Below are positions 13,671-21,718 of a stretch of DNA of 24,859 nucleotides, piece after piece (within the stretch, counting starts at the first letter, position 1; each line of letters opens with the position of its first letter). A model generated the notes under the pieces. That model was not told where the DNA came from and made no database searches. It saw only the letters and a program-made list of their open reading frames with translations. This stretch comes from Nitrospinaceae bacterium. GTDB lineage: Bacteria; Nitrospinota; Nitrospinia; Nitrospinales; VA-1. The DNA lies in NCBI GenBank assembly GCA_029261435.1, contig JAJDBI010000065.1, positions 1 to 24,859 on the forward strand, read 5' to 3'. The position numbers and the translations under genes were made by a program.

Positions 13671-15461
13671 TTATTGGAACCAGTGTAAAACAGTTTCTTC
13701 GAACTGGCTGAACCAGAGCTGAACTTCTATAGGTATAAGGCTATTGATATAAGTCATATAACCCGTTGCGAGAACGATGCCCAGCGCGATTAACAGGATG
13801 CCACTGAACAGGTTGGTGGTATGCAGGAAAAAAGTCTTTCCTCCTACAGTTAAATCCCATCCTTTGCCGCGAAGTAGAGTCCAGAATAAACCGTCTTTGG
13901 GAAGGTTGCCGCATACAGTAGCTATGGCGATGAGAGGAAGTCCTAGTCCCACCGCATAAAAGAAGAGTAGGAGCATTCCTTGTGAAACAGTTTTTTCTGA
14001 AGCCGCCAGCATGAGAATGCTGGACAGGATGGGTCCTACGCAGGGAGTCCATCCTAAAGCGAAGGTTGCGCCAAACAAAAAATATCCTATAAACGTTGAG
14101 GCGGGTTTGCCTTGAAAGCTGGCTCCCGAAAAACCTTTTCCGAAAAGGGTCATGACACCAAAAACTCCCACGATGCCACCGCCGATTTGAGTGATTTGGA
14201 ACATATAATCTCTAAGGATTTGGCCCAACGCACTGGCAGAGGCGCCCATTGCCACAAACAAGGACGCTAGCCCGAAAAAGAAAGCCAGAGACATGAGACC
14301 CATACGCGCTCGATCGGATTGTGCGGTCACCGCAAAATAAGCCGGAAGAATGGGTAATGTGCAGGGTGATAAGAAGCTGAATACTCCTGCAATAAAAGCC
14401 AGTAAAGTCAGAGCGATGATTCCAGATTCAGGCAGATTGGGTTTGGGTTGAAAAGGGTTCAGAGGTGCAGACTTTGCGACCGCAGGTTGTTTCGCAGGTG
14501 AAGAAGATTTTGAAGGCGTTGAGAAAGCCGTGCTGGTTTTCGCGAAAGCCGCAGTCGTTGCTTTCATAACAGCAGGCTGGCTTGTGCTGACACATCGAAA
14601 CCCTACATCTGGTGCAGGCTCATCGGCACTGGAGTATTGCCGGTAACCGCTACGGGCAAACTTCATGATGGCCTGATCGTACAGGGCGCCGGGAAAATGT
14701 CCGATATCGCTGGCGGAATGGCCGCGCAGAATTTTTAATCCAGCCTGATAATAGTCACTTTGATAGGTGCTTCCCTTGTAGGGTTGATAATCGTCATTCA
14801 CCCATTCCCACACATTGCCGATCAAGTCATGAACCCCTTCGGGGCTGACGCTTTTGGGAAAAGAACCCACCTTTACCGGTTTGTTTTTGCTGCCGGGTCG
14901 ATCCGCAAGGTTTGCCCATTTTTCTTGAAAGGCATTTCCCCAGGGATATTGATAACCTTCTTTACCCCTTGCGGCCCGCTCCCATAATTTTTCTGTGGGT
15001 AATTTTTTTTTCGCCCATTGGCAGAAGTTTGCTGCATCAAACCAGCTGACGTAGGTTACCGGTTCATCATCTTTACCTTTCGGGAAATTAGTGCCCTGCC
15101 AGTTTGTGGGTGGGACGGCTCCCAGATCATCAATGTATTTTTTGTAGCGTTTGTGGGTGACCTCATAGCGGTCAATATAGTATCCCTTGAGAAAAATCTT
15201 TTGCTGTGGAGTTTCGTCGGCATACCAGGGTTTTGGGATACCTATGGAAAGCGCTTCGGCGGCTTCGTCTTTTTTATCAGTGCCGAACAAAAAAGGGCCG
15301 GGCGGAATATAAACCATATCCCCTTCAAGGGAATGATCGTGCTCGGCCTGGCTCCATCCTTCATGCGGGCCTAGTAAGAGAAAGGCGAATAGCACAACTC
15401 CTTTTGCAAAACAGGAGAACAGGCCAAAGCACAGGTTTTTTTTAGATAGAACATTTTGCAT
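13671..15461 (-). CDS. Fusion of a SUMF1/FGE-like domain to a CcdA/DsbD transmembrane electron carrier
   Basis: The 596-residue protein is counted from the ATG at 15461; TTG at 15467 is an alternative and neither has a strong ribosome site. Residues about 19-38 are a signal segment. Residues 45-293 are a SUMF1-like domain (MVYIPPGPFLFG, IDRYEVTHKRYKKY, SWFDAANFCQW, LPTEKLWERAARG, LIGNVWEWVNDDY, GFRCVS). A Ser/Ala/Pro-rich linker (295-345) leads to a six-helix CcdA domain. There, Cys367 in SFLSPCTLPILPAYF and Cys474 in LGWTPCVGPILSSIL form the redox pair that carries electrons across the membrane. The SUMF1 part lacks the copper-binding Cys pair of true formylglycine-generating enzymes. CcdA usually passes electrons to a TlpA/CcmG-like thioredoxin, which is exactly the gene immediately upstream (11-nt gap). 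The fused periplasmic domain may present or recognise a substrate. Confidence 0.9.
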   Translation of the reverse strand: MQNVLSKKNLCFGLFSCFAKGVVLFAFLLLGPHEGWSQAEHDHSLEGDMVYIPPGPFLFGTDKKDEAAEALSIGIPKPWYADETPQQKIFLKGYYIDRYEVTHKRYKKYIDDLGAVPPTNWQGTNFPKGKDDEPVTYVSWFDAANFCQWAKKKLPTEKLWERAARGKEGYQYPWGNAFQEKWANLADRPGSKNKPVKVGSFPKSVSPEGVHDLIGNVWEWVNDDYQPYKGSTYQSDYYQAGLKILRGHSASDIGHFPGALYDQAIMKFARSGYRQYSSADEPAPDVGFRCVSTSQPAVMKATTAAFAKTSTAFSTPSKSSSPAKQPAVAKSAPLNPFQPKPNLPESGIIALTLLAFIAGVFSFLSPCTLPILPAYFAVTAQSDRARMGLMSLAFFFGLASLFVAMGASASALGQILRDYMFQITQIGGGIVGVFGVMTLFGKGFSGASFQGKPASTFIGYFLFGATFALGWTPCVGPILSSILMLAASEKTVSQGMLLLFFYAVGLGLPLIAIATVCGNLPKDGLFWTLLRGKGWDLTVGGKTFFLHTTNLFSGILLIALGIVLATGYMTYINSLIPIEVQLWFSQFEETVLHWFQ

Positions 15462-15472
15462 GGACAACGGAT

Positions 15473-15988
15473 TTAGTTCGCCAAAAGGTTTTCAAAGTAC
15501 AGGATGTTGTCCGGGCTGGCCCAGTCTTCCGCCCCTCTTAATTCACCGATGATATTGCCTTCCGGGTCTATCATGAAAGTGGTAGGAAGACTGACCACTC
15601 CATACTTATTGCTGGCTTGCAATTGCTGGTCGAGCAGGACGGGAAATGTGAGATTATTGGCTTTGATAAAAGGTTTCACAATCTGCGCGCCAAACATATC
15701 GTTGGAGACGGCAAGCAGAGAAAAATTTCTCGATTTGAAACGCTGGTGCAGAATTTCCAGTGAAGGCATTTCTACTTTGCAGGGTCCACACCAGGTCGCC
15801 CAGAAATTAACCAGAACGTATTTTCCTCTTTGCTGGCTAAGGCTGACTTCTTCTCCGTTGAGTGATTTGAGGGTGAAGTCTGGTGCGGGTATGGTTGGTT
15901 CTGCTGTGGCAAGGGTTGAAGAAAGCAGCAGCACAACATAGACAGATACCAGATGGTAAAGTAATATGGTTTTTTTATTGAAGCTCAT
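15473..15988 (-). CDS. TlpA/ResA-like periplasmic thioredoxin
   Basis: The 171-residue protein has an N-terminal signal or anchor (about residues 6-29, cleavage near ATAEP) and a thioredoxin fold with WATWCGPCKVEMP (Cys67, Cys70), preceded by the PAPDFTLKSLNGEEVSLSQQRGK entry strand typical of AhpC/TlpA proteins. The cis-Pro loop SLPTTFMID is intact. Such proteins keep periplasmic cysteines reduced, classically the CxxCH of apocytochrome c. It is the first gene of the pair with the SUMF1-CcdA fusion, its probable electron donor. A c-type cytochrome lies at 17726-18175. Confidence 0.93.
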   Translation of the reverse strand: MSFNKKTILLYHLVSVYVVLLLSSTLATAEPTIPAPDFTLKSLNGEEVSLSQQRGKYVLVNFWATWCGPCKVEMPSLEILHQRFKSRNFSLLAVSNDMFGAQIVKPFIKANNLTFPVLLDQQLQASNKYGVVSLPTTFMIDPEGNIIGELRGAEDWASPDNILYFENLLAN

Positions 15989-16070
15989 AAATGCTCTGTT
16001 TTGGATGGGGCAAGATCGGGGATTAAAGTTTCGTATAAAACATGCCCGGCAAATTCGAAAAGAGGAGAGT

Positions 16071-16292
16071 CTAGTCTACCGCTTCGACGCAACGTACCAT
16101 CGGGATTGCTTTTTTCAAGGCTTTCTCAATGCCCATCTTCAGGGTCATGGTGGAGCTGGAGCAGGAAACGCAGGCACCCACGAGCCTTACTTTTACAACC
16201 CCGTCATCAATATCCACCAACTCAACATTGCCCCCATCCGCAATGAGCATGGGCCGCACACTTTCCAGCACCTCTTCGACTTCTTCTCTCAT
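16071..16292 (-). CDS. NifU C-terminal domain (Nfu-type) Fe-S carrier
   Basis: This 73-residue protein is a stand-alone Nfu domain. ADGGNVELVDI is followed by VKVRLVGACVSCSSSTMTLKMGIEKAL, in which the CxxC pair (Cys41, Cys44) binds a [4Fe-4S] cluster at the dimer interface for delivery to client proteins. The start at 16292 has AAGGATCC 6 nt upstream. It is the last member of an Fe-S gene group on the minus strand and could load the two ferredoxins encoded upstream. It lacks the NifU N-terminal scaffold and the A-type degenerate domain of NfuA, as expected for the short class. Confidence 0.92.
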   Translation of the reverse strand: MREEVEEVLESVRPMLIADGGNVELVDIDDGVVKVRLVGACVSCSSSTMTLKMGIEKALKKAIPMVRCVEAVD

Positions 16293-16327
16293 TGGATCCT
16301 TTTTTTTTGAGATTACTTTATTTCTAA

Positions 16328-16342
16328 CCCCCTTTCAGGGGG
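16328..16342 (-). terminator. Short GC hairpin between ferredoxin and Nfu genes
   Basis: CCCCCT (16328-16333) and AGGGGG (16337-16342) pair around a 3-nt loop, about 70 nt after the ferredoxin stop. On the minus strand it is followed by TTAGAAAT, not a strong T-tract. Partial termination or mRNA processing within the operon is possible. Confidence 0.35.
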
Positions 16343-16412
16343 GAGGACTTATTAAGCCGAGACAGCTATTGCCAGCCTGTTAACGCTATCGCAGTAGGCC
16401 CACGCCTAGTGG

Positions 16413-16664
16413 TTAGCCGCCGTTTACCAGCGCTTCTTTTTTCTCAAGAAGTTGTTCTTTTGTTTCTACGTGTTCGGGATCTTTAGGAATGCAGTCAACA
16501 GGACAAACTTCTACACATTGAGCTTCTTCATACCACCCTATGCATTCCGTGCAACGTTCCCATTCAATTACAAAAATGTCATCTCCTTCTGAGATCGCCT
16601 CATTGGGACATTCAGGTTCGCAGACACCGCAGTTCACGCAATCTTCATTGATGAGCAGAGCCAT
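16413..16664 (-). CDS. 2[4Fe-4S] ferredoxin, YfhL/Alvin type
   Basis: The ATG at 16664 is preceded by AGGGAGA at a good distance; the open frame upstream is a shadow of the neighbouring gene. The 83-residue protein has CVNCGVCEPECP (Cys9, 12, 15, 19) for one cluster and Cys38, Cys41, Cys50, Cys54-Pro for the other. The enlarged C-x2-C-x8-C-x3-CP second motif and the C-terminal helix define the Allochromatium-type low-potential ferredoxins. It carries single electrons in the cytoplasm; the partner is unknown. It lies between a JAMM metalloprotease and the Nfu protein, an Fe-S and sulfur context. Confidence 0.93.
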   Translation of the reverse strand: MALLINEDCVNCGVCEPECPNEAISEGDDIFVIEWERCTECIGWYEEAQCVEVCPVDCIPKDPEHVETKEQLLEKKEALVNGG

Positions 16665-16710
16665 AAAGGATTTTCTCCCTAATAATATGTTGTGATAGCG
16701 AACTCCGGAA

Positions 16711-17169
16711 TTAACCCGGAGCCCGATCAAAAGTTTTTGCTTCCGGATTCCAGTTGAACATGGCTTGGTCCCGGATTTTTTTATCATAAACGGAAACCAC
16801 CAGATAGCTGGCTTCCGGATAATTCGGTTCCCCGTCAAACAATGCCATTCTCGAATCTTCCTCCGAGAAATAGGCATCATGCTCGGGATGAGAATGATAG
16901 AAAACCTTGATGGGAAGTTGTTTTGACTCGACTTCCTTTAAAATTTTCATCAACTCCATAGGATCAATATTATATGCCGTGCGGGCATCCCGGACAAATG
17001 TTTCGGGGTCCTTTTCATGGAGCTTGTTTTGAATGTTGGTGCATCGAAAAAGAATGTCCTGATCGTTTTGACCAACTTTCCCGATTACTATGCCACAACA
17101 CTCAAAAGGGTATTCCTCAACTGCATGACGATGAATCTCGTCTAACTGTTCTTTTGCAAGTGGAGACAT
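16711..17169 (-). CDS. JAMM/MPN-domain zinc metalloprotease (M67 family, Mec-like)
   Basis: The 152-residue protein shows a complete JAMM site: Glu23 in the EYPFECCGIVIG motif, then His92-Ser-His94-Pro followed by Ser102 and Asp105 (HSHPEHDAYFSEEDSRM), matching H-x-H-x10-D. Bacterial stand-alone JAMM proteins such as Mec and related enzymes cleave amino acids or tags from the C-terminal Gly-Gly of ubiquitin-like sulfur carriers, feeding cysteine or cofactor sulfur pathways. No sulfur-carrier gene is visible in this window. The start at 17169 has no good ribosome site. It sits between a [2Fe-2S] and a [4Fe-4S] ferredoxin gene on the same strand (gaps 60 and 46 nt). Confidence 0.9.
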   Translation of the reverse strand: MSPLAKEQLDEIHRHAVEEYPFECCGIVIGKVGQNDQDILFRCTNIQNKLHEKDPETFVRDARTAYNIDPMELMKILKEVESKQLPIKVFYHSHPEHDAYFSEEDSRMALFDGEPNYPEASYLVVSVYDKKIRDQAMFNWNPEAKTFDRAPG

Positions 17170-17229
17170 ACAACATTCTGTGACGTTTGGCTTTTGTTGT
17201 CAAATAGTTTTGGGGGATAAAATACTGCT

Positions 17230-17520
17230 TCAGGGGTGGGTTTTGACGACCAGATCGTCATTGACGGCGACCTGGCAGGCCATGCGGAAGTCTGCGGGCT
17301 TTTTAACCAGCTTTTCTGTTTCAGTTTCATTGCGGGGCTCCACGTTTCCTGCAACAATCTGGACCGTGCAGGCGGTACAAAGTCCTCGGCCCCGACAATT
17401 CAGAATTTTATGAATATGAGCATAAATACTGAATTTATTGCGGATGGCCGCTTGCCGAAGGTTTTCTCCCGGTTCGACCTGAATGGTACGATTTTCTCTC
17501 TCAAAATGAACTTTATGCAT
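17230..17520 (-). CDS. Plant-type [2Fe-2S] ferredoxin
   Basis: This 96-residue protein has the beta-grasp [2Fe-2S] pattern. CRGRGLCTAC provides Cys42, Cys48 and Cys51, and Cys82 (RMACQ) is the fourth ligand. The spacing C-x5-C-x2-C...C is that of plant-type ferredoxins. FERENRTIQVEPGENLRQAAIRN is the expected N-terminal strand-helix pair. It transfers single electrons in the cytoplasm. It is the first gene of the Fe-S group; the sequence upstream holds no clear ribosome site. A cytochrome c gene lies 205 nt further upstream on the same strand. Confidence 0.93.
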   Translation of the reverse strand: MHKVHFERENRTIQVEPGENLRQAAIRNKFSIYAHIHKILNCRGRGLCTACTVQIVAGNVEPRNETETEKLVKKPADFRMACQVAVNDDLVVKTHP

Positions 17521-17725
17521 GGCTGACGTCCGCGAAATTTAGGTTTCCCGGATCATACCGGACTCCATACCCCATCCGCAATCATTTTCTCCCCCACTTG
17601 GAGCGGGGCCAGCTGCAATGGCTTTTTCTGGCAGGCAATAGTTGTCTCGGCTTGAGGTGCTTGTGATTTTTATACCCAAAGACTCAAGCACGGTCTGAGG
17701 AGGTTGATGACAGAGGATAAAATGT

Positions 17726-18175
17726 TTACTTTCCTGATGGTTCGAGTTTCATCAGTTCTTTGCGGATGTAATGCACCACAGAGAGAATTTCTATTTTCGT
17801 CAGGTTCGATTCCCAGGGCATCATGGCGGTGCCTTTCCGGCCTTTTGTGACGGAGTGGATCATGCGTTCTTCGGTCAGTTCTTTTTTTGATTTTTCGACA
17901 GTGAAATTTTTTGGCGGTGGATTCAGTACATTCGCGGCAAAGGTTTGACCATTGCCTTTGTCTCCGTGGCAGGCTTTGCAATGCTTGTAGAAAATATCGC
18001 GCCCGGTTTCGAGATTCGCAGAGTCTGCGAAGGCATTCGGAGACCAACTGATGAGAATCAAAAGCAATACCTTGGCACCTGATAGCCCATTTTTGATGAT
18101 TTTTTTGAATTCAGATAATTCAGGCAACCTTGAAAACCATTGACTGTTTTTAAAACTCTTAATGACTTCGTTCAA
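17726..18175 (-). CDS. Monohaem class I cytochrome c, exported
   Basis: The haem motif CKACH (Cys66, Cys69, His70) sits in GRDIFYKHCKACHGDKGNG, and TAMMPW near residue 115-120 supplies the likely axial Met; a C-terminal helix (ILSVVHYIRKEL) closes the fold. The hydrophobic export segment (about 35-50, ending NAFADS) is preceded by an unusually long N-terminal stretch. The first possible start is TTG at 18175, without a ribosome site. Upstream of it lies a stop, so the N-terminus is uncertain. It probably passes electrons in the periplasm. The TlpA-like and CcdA-fusion proteins would help mature it. Confidence 0.88.
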   Translation of the reverse strand: MNEVIKSFKNSQWFSRLPELSEFKKIIKNGLSGAKVLLLILISWSPNAFADSANLETGRDIFYKHCKACHGDKGNGQTFAANVLNPPPKNFTVEKSKKELTEERMIHSVTKGRKGTAMMPWESNLTKIEILSVVHYIRKELMKLEPSGK

Positions 18176-18211
18176 GAAATTTAGTATCTAATAAATTTCT
18201 TGTAAATTATA

Positions 18212-19900
18212 TCATTTTTTATCTTTCTTGATATCCAGTACGATGTTCAGGAGCTTAGGGACATTTATAGGCTTGGTTATATATGAATGCATGCCCGCAG
18301 AAATGGCACTTTTAATATCTTCCTGCATGGCATTTGCGCTGACACCAATAACAGGTATGTTTTTGGTTTCTTCCCAAGTCTGCAACTTTTTAAAAGCTTC
18401 CAGTCCACTCATCCCAGGAAGGTTGATATCCATAAGGATCAAGTTCGGGCTTTGATGTCTGGCGATTTCAATTCCTAAAAGTGCCTCATGCGCGGACAGT
18501 AGCACAATGTCAGAGTATTCAGAAAATACAGACTGGATCAATTGCAGGTTGACCGGGTTATCTTCTATATAAAGTATATTGAATATATTTGAACTTGGTT
18601 TGTCTTCTAAAGTGTAATTTTTTTCTCCTTCTTTTACTTTATTGAGGTCTTCATTTTCTCCTTTTGGGATTGTTACTGAAAATGTGCTTCCTTGCCCTAA
18701 ACAGCTCTCAACAGACAGTTTTCCGTTCATTTTTTTTACCAGGTTCAGGCTGTAGGCAAGACCTATTCCTGCGCCCTCAATGGAATCAGATACGCTTTGC
18801 ACTCTTCTGAAAGGCTCAAAAACCAGGTCTAATTGGTCATCCGCAATCCCAATTCCAGTATCCTTGATATTAATGATCACTGTGTCTCTGTCATTCTCAA
18901 TAATGGATATGGTTACCTTCCCATTATCATTGTTATACTTGATGGCATTGGAAATTAAGTTGAGCAGAAGCTGCTTGAACCGAGTTGCATCTGCGAAAAC
19001 AAAAACGGGTTGTCCTTCGTTCTCAAGCAGGCTGGAAATTTCTATATTTCTTTCCAAGGCTAAAGGCTTGAGTAGAAAAATTACCTCCCCAATGATTTTT
19101 CCAAGATTGACATTTTCCAGGGAAAAAGAAAGTTGCCCTGATTCCACTTTAGCTAAATCCAGAATATCGTTGATAAGAGTAAGAAGATGTTCACCTCCTG
19201 CTAATATTTTATGAACTCTGGATTTTTGTGTTTCGGTTAAAGGGTCCTTTGAGGATAATTCTAAAAGCTGGGCGAATCCAAGAACAGCATTCAGAGGGGT
19301 CCGCAATTCATGGCTCATATGGGTGAGGAATTCAGATTTTGCCTGGCCCGCCTTTTCTGCTTGTGCTTTAGCTTTTGATAACTCTGCTGTTCTGGCAGTA
19401 ACTCTTGTTTCTAATTCCTCATGAGATTTTTGCAGTTCCTTTTCTGCTGTCAGAGACTTTTCAAGAGCCTTCTCGAGTTCCTTTTTGGCTGTTACCAGTT
19501 GTTTATTTTGATGTTTAAGCTTTTTTTTGAGCTCGCATTTTTCCAGGCTTCTTTTTGCTCTTATAGATAGTTCATTCCTGTCGCAGGGCTTTTGCAGGTA
19601 GTCTGAAGCCCCCAGCCTTAAGGCTTCTACAGCAGTTTCCAGAGTGCCTTGCCCGGTTAATAAAATTACTTCAGCGTCAGGATCCATGTCGATTACAAGT
19701 TTCAACAATTCAACCCCTGACATTCCTTCCATCATGATGTCAGAAATCACCAGGTCATAGCGGGACTCCTTGCATTTTGCAAAGGCTATCTCGCCGGATT
19801 CAGCTGTATCAACGGAATAACCTTTTTTGGTCAGCATGCGTTCTAAAGTAACCCGGATTAACGGTTCATCGTCTACCAAAAGTATATTGTTATTTATCAA
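18212..19900 (-). CDS. Hybrid histidine kinase, REC-HisKA-HATPase-REC, cytoplasmic
   Basis: The TTG start at 19900 is backed by GGAGG 8 nt upstream. The 562-residue protein has a receiver at 1-120 (Asp54 in ISDIMMEGMSG, Lys104 in YLQKP), a coiled coil at about 125-185, a HisKA domain with His197 in FLTHMSHELRTPLNAVLGFAQ, an HATPase_c with N-box LLNLISNAIKYN, DTGIGI and GAGIGLAYSL, and a second receiver from about 440 (Asp491 in LILMDINLPGMSG, Lys in YITKP). There is no membrane or DNA-binding domain. The N-terminal receiver suggests it takes its input from another kinase; the upstream gene (30-nt gap) encodes a membrane kinase that could supply it. The output must be phosphotransfer to an unlinked protein. 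Confidence 0.93.
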   Translation of the reverse strand: MINNNILLVDDEPLIRVTLERMLTKKGYSVDTAESGEIAFAKCKESRYDLVISDIMMEGMSGVELLKLVIDMDPDAEVILLTGQGTLETAVEALRLGASDYLQKPCDRNELSIRAKRSLEKCELKKKLKHQNKQLVTAKKELEKALEKSLTAEKELQKSHEELETRVTARTAELSKAKAQAEKAGQAKSEFLTHMSHELRTPLNAVLGFAQLLELSSKDPLTETQKSRVHKILAGGEHLLTLINDILDLAKVESGQLSFSLENVNLGKIIGEVIFLLKPLALERNIEISSLLENEGQPVFVFADATRFKQLLLNLISNAIKYNNDNGKVTISIIENDRDTVIINIKDTGIGIADDQLDLVFEPFRRVQSVSDSIEGAGIGLAYSLNLVKKMNGKLSVESCLGQGSTFSVTIPKGENEDLNKVKEGEKNYTLEDKPSSNIFNILYIEDNPVNLQLIQSVFSEYSDIVLLSAHEALLGIEIARHQSPNLILMDINLPGMSGLEAFKKLQTWEETKNIPVIGVSANAMQEDIKSAISAGMHSYITKPINVPKLLNIVLDIKKDKK

Positions 19901-19930
19901 AACGATTGCCTCCAGTATAAAATCAAACCC

Positions 19931-21358
19931 TTAAGCATTTGACTGATGCAAATAGTTGTTGTTAATGGGAAGGGTAATAATGATCTTTGTTCCCAGTCCA
20001 GGTTTGCTATCAACCGAAATTGATCCCCCATGACTTTTTATAATTCCGTGGCTAACAGAGAGTCCCAAGCCTGTTCCCTTGATACCTGGCTTGGTAGTAA
20101 AGAAAGGTTCAAAAATCTTTGTCTTATTGTCTTCTGAAATACCAGTGCCTGAATCCTCTACGCAAATCTCAACATTATCCTTATTGGATCGTGTGGAAAT
20201 TTCAATGGAACCTCCTGTTTCTCCCATGGCGTCTTGAGAGTTTTGCAGAATATTTAAAATAACCTGTTTTAATTGATCGGGTATCACCGATAAATCAGGA
20301 ATATTTTTTCCGAAATTGAGGGATAAGTTTATATTACTGTTAAGAAAAGACTTTTTCTGCAATAAGGCCATGTCATTTATGATCTTATGAATATCATGTA
20401 CGGCAAATTCATTGGTAGTGGGTCGATTGAATGATTTTAGTTTTTCTATGAGGCTTGCCATTCTCCTGGATTCTGACAAGGCAATATCCACCAAATGCTT
20501 TTCAGAATCTTTCATGGGAACATCTTCTTTGATTTCCTCCAGGACATTTTGCACGCCATAGAGGGGGTTGTTAAATTCATGAGCAAATGATGCGGTCAGC
20601 TTTCCTATGGCGCTGAGTTTTTCCGAGTGCAATAATTGTGCGTTTGAAAGTTCCAATTCCCGGGTTCGTTCCTCTACCAGTTCTTCCAGGTGCTGGCGAT
20701 GTTTTTCGATTTCTCTTTCAGCAAACTCTTTTTCGCTTAATGCTTGTTTGAGCTTTATATAGTCTCCCGCAATACTTATAGAAATCAATTGACCTCCAGC
20801 TATTAGAAGCAAAGCCTTTGAAATAAAAATAACGATAGTTCCGATGAAGGCAAATCTAACTGTTTTTGCTACCAGGGGTTGAAAATCCTCAGAGCTTTTT
20901 TGAAACCCTGAGACTGCATCATCCAGGTGACCTTTTAGAGCATTTTGAGAAACTGAGCTGTTTTTGTATTCGTTGATAGCACCGAGAGCTTTATCAGCTA
21001 TTTTTAAATCATTTTTACATACTGAGATTGCTTGATCTGTTCCCGCTAGTTTCATTACAACCCCATCAATCCAGTTCAGTTTTTTGAGGCAGGTTTCAGG
21101 TTCTTTACGGATGTCTCGTATTTGTTGTTCCAAGGGACTTAAATTGATGAGCTTGTTGCTTTTAAAATCATTCATACCATTGATGAAGCTTTGGATATGG
21201 CTAAGGTGTTGGATATTTAGTTCATGCAGACTTGCTCCCTTGTTGATTTGAAAGGCTCCAAATATGCCAATCACTCCTGATAAGAAAACTATGATATTCA
21301 GGAATGTAAGTTTATTTGCAACAGACCAGTTTTTAATAGTCATCCTAAAACTTCTCAT
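19931..21358 (-). CDS. Membrane sensor histidine kinase
   Basis: The 475-residue protein has two membrane helices (about 17-37 and 168-190) flanking a 130-residue, helical, Cys-poor periplasmic sensor. A coiled coil (205-245) follows, then HisKA with His260 in LTASFAHEFNNPLYGVQN and an HATPase_c (NILQNSQDAM, DSGTGIS, GTGLGLSVSHGI). The H-box E-F-N-N form places it near the NtrB/C4-dicarboxylate type kinases. ATGs at 21358 and 21343 are both possible; GAGAAG lies 7 nt before the second. With the hybrid kinase downstream it forms a two-gene signalling operon. The ligand is unknown. Confidence 0.92.
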   Translation of the reverse strand: MRSFRMTIKNWSVANKLTFLNIIVFLSGVIGIFGAFQINKGASLHELNIQHLSHIQSFINGMNDFKSNKLINLSPLEQQIRDIRKEPETCLKKLNWIDGVVMKLAGTDQAISVCKNDLKIADKALGAINEYKNSSVSQNALKGHLDDAVSGFQKSSEDFQPLVAKTVRFAFIGTIVIFISKALLLIAGGQLISISIAGDYIKLKQALSEKEFAEREIEKHRQHLEELVEERTRELELSNAQLLHSEKLSAIGKLTASFAHEFNNPLYGVQNVLEEIKEDVPMKDSEKHLVDIALSESRRMASLIEKLKSFNRPTTNEFAVHDIHKIINDMALLQKKSFLNSNINLSLNFGKNIPDLSVIPDQLKQVILNILQNSQDAMGETGGSIEISTRSNKDNVEICVEDSGTGISEDNKTKIFEPFFTTKPGIKGTGLGLSVSHGIIKSHGGSISVDSKPGLGTKIIITLPINNNYLHQSNA

Positions 21359-21718
21359 TCTTTTTAAATTCTGGATCGTTAATAACCTAAAGTTAATCCT
21401 GCAGCATTAATATTTGCAAAATCAATGCCGTAAATAACGATGGAAGGATATGCGTAATAATTGTGGAAAGAAATGGGAGTGGTAAGGAGAGAAAACCTGT
21501 TCAAGCCTAAATAAAACAAGGTTGTTTAAATTGATCAATATAATTCAAGCTTAGCTGGGAGAAGTAGCTAAGGTCGAATATTCTCTGATAAAAGTGAAAA
21601 ATGTTTTTATAGTTAGGGAGGGATGTAAAAATATTTTATTTCTGTGCTCTATGAATAATCTTTGAAGTTTTAATTTTTCATCTAGATTTAATTTACAGGT
21701 GCTGACTTCGAACAGTCT
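21359..21718. other. 360-nt gene-free region between the kinase operon and glnD
   Basis: This A/T-rich stretch must hold the promoter of the kinase pair and the end of the glnD transcript. The only structure seen is an inverted repeat CTTAGCT (21550-21556) / AGCTAAG (21566-21572) with a 9-nt loop, too weak to call a terminator. No good -10/-35 pair, small gene or RNA family was recognised. Confidence 0.4.

Noticed and set aside
17650..17691. Terminator downstream of the cytochrome c gene
   Set aside because: Complementary 7-nt words (GCTTGAG/CTCAAGC, GTGCTTG/CAAGCAC) exist, but the loop is over 20 nt and the two pairings compete.
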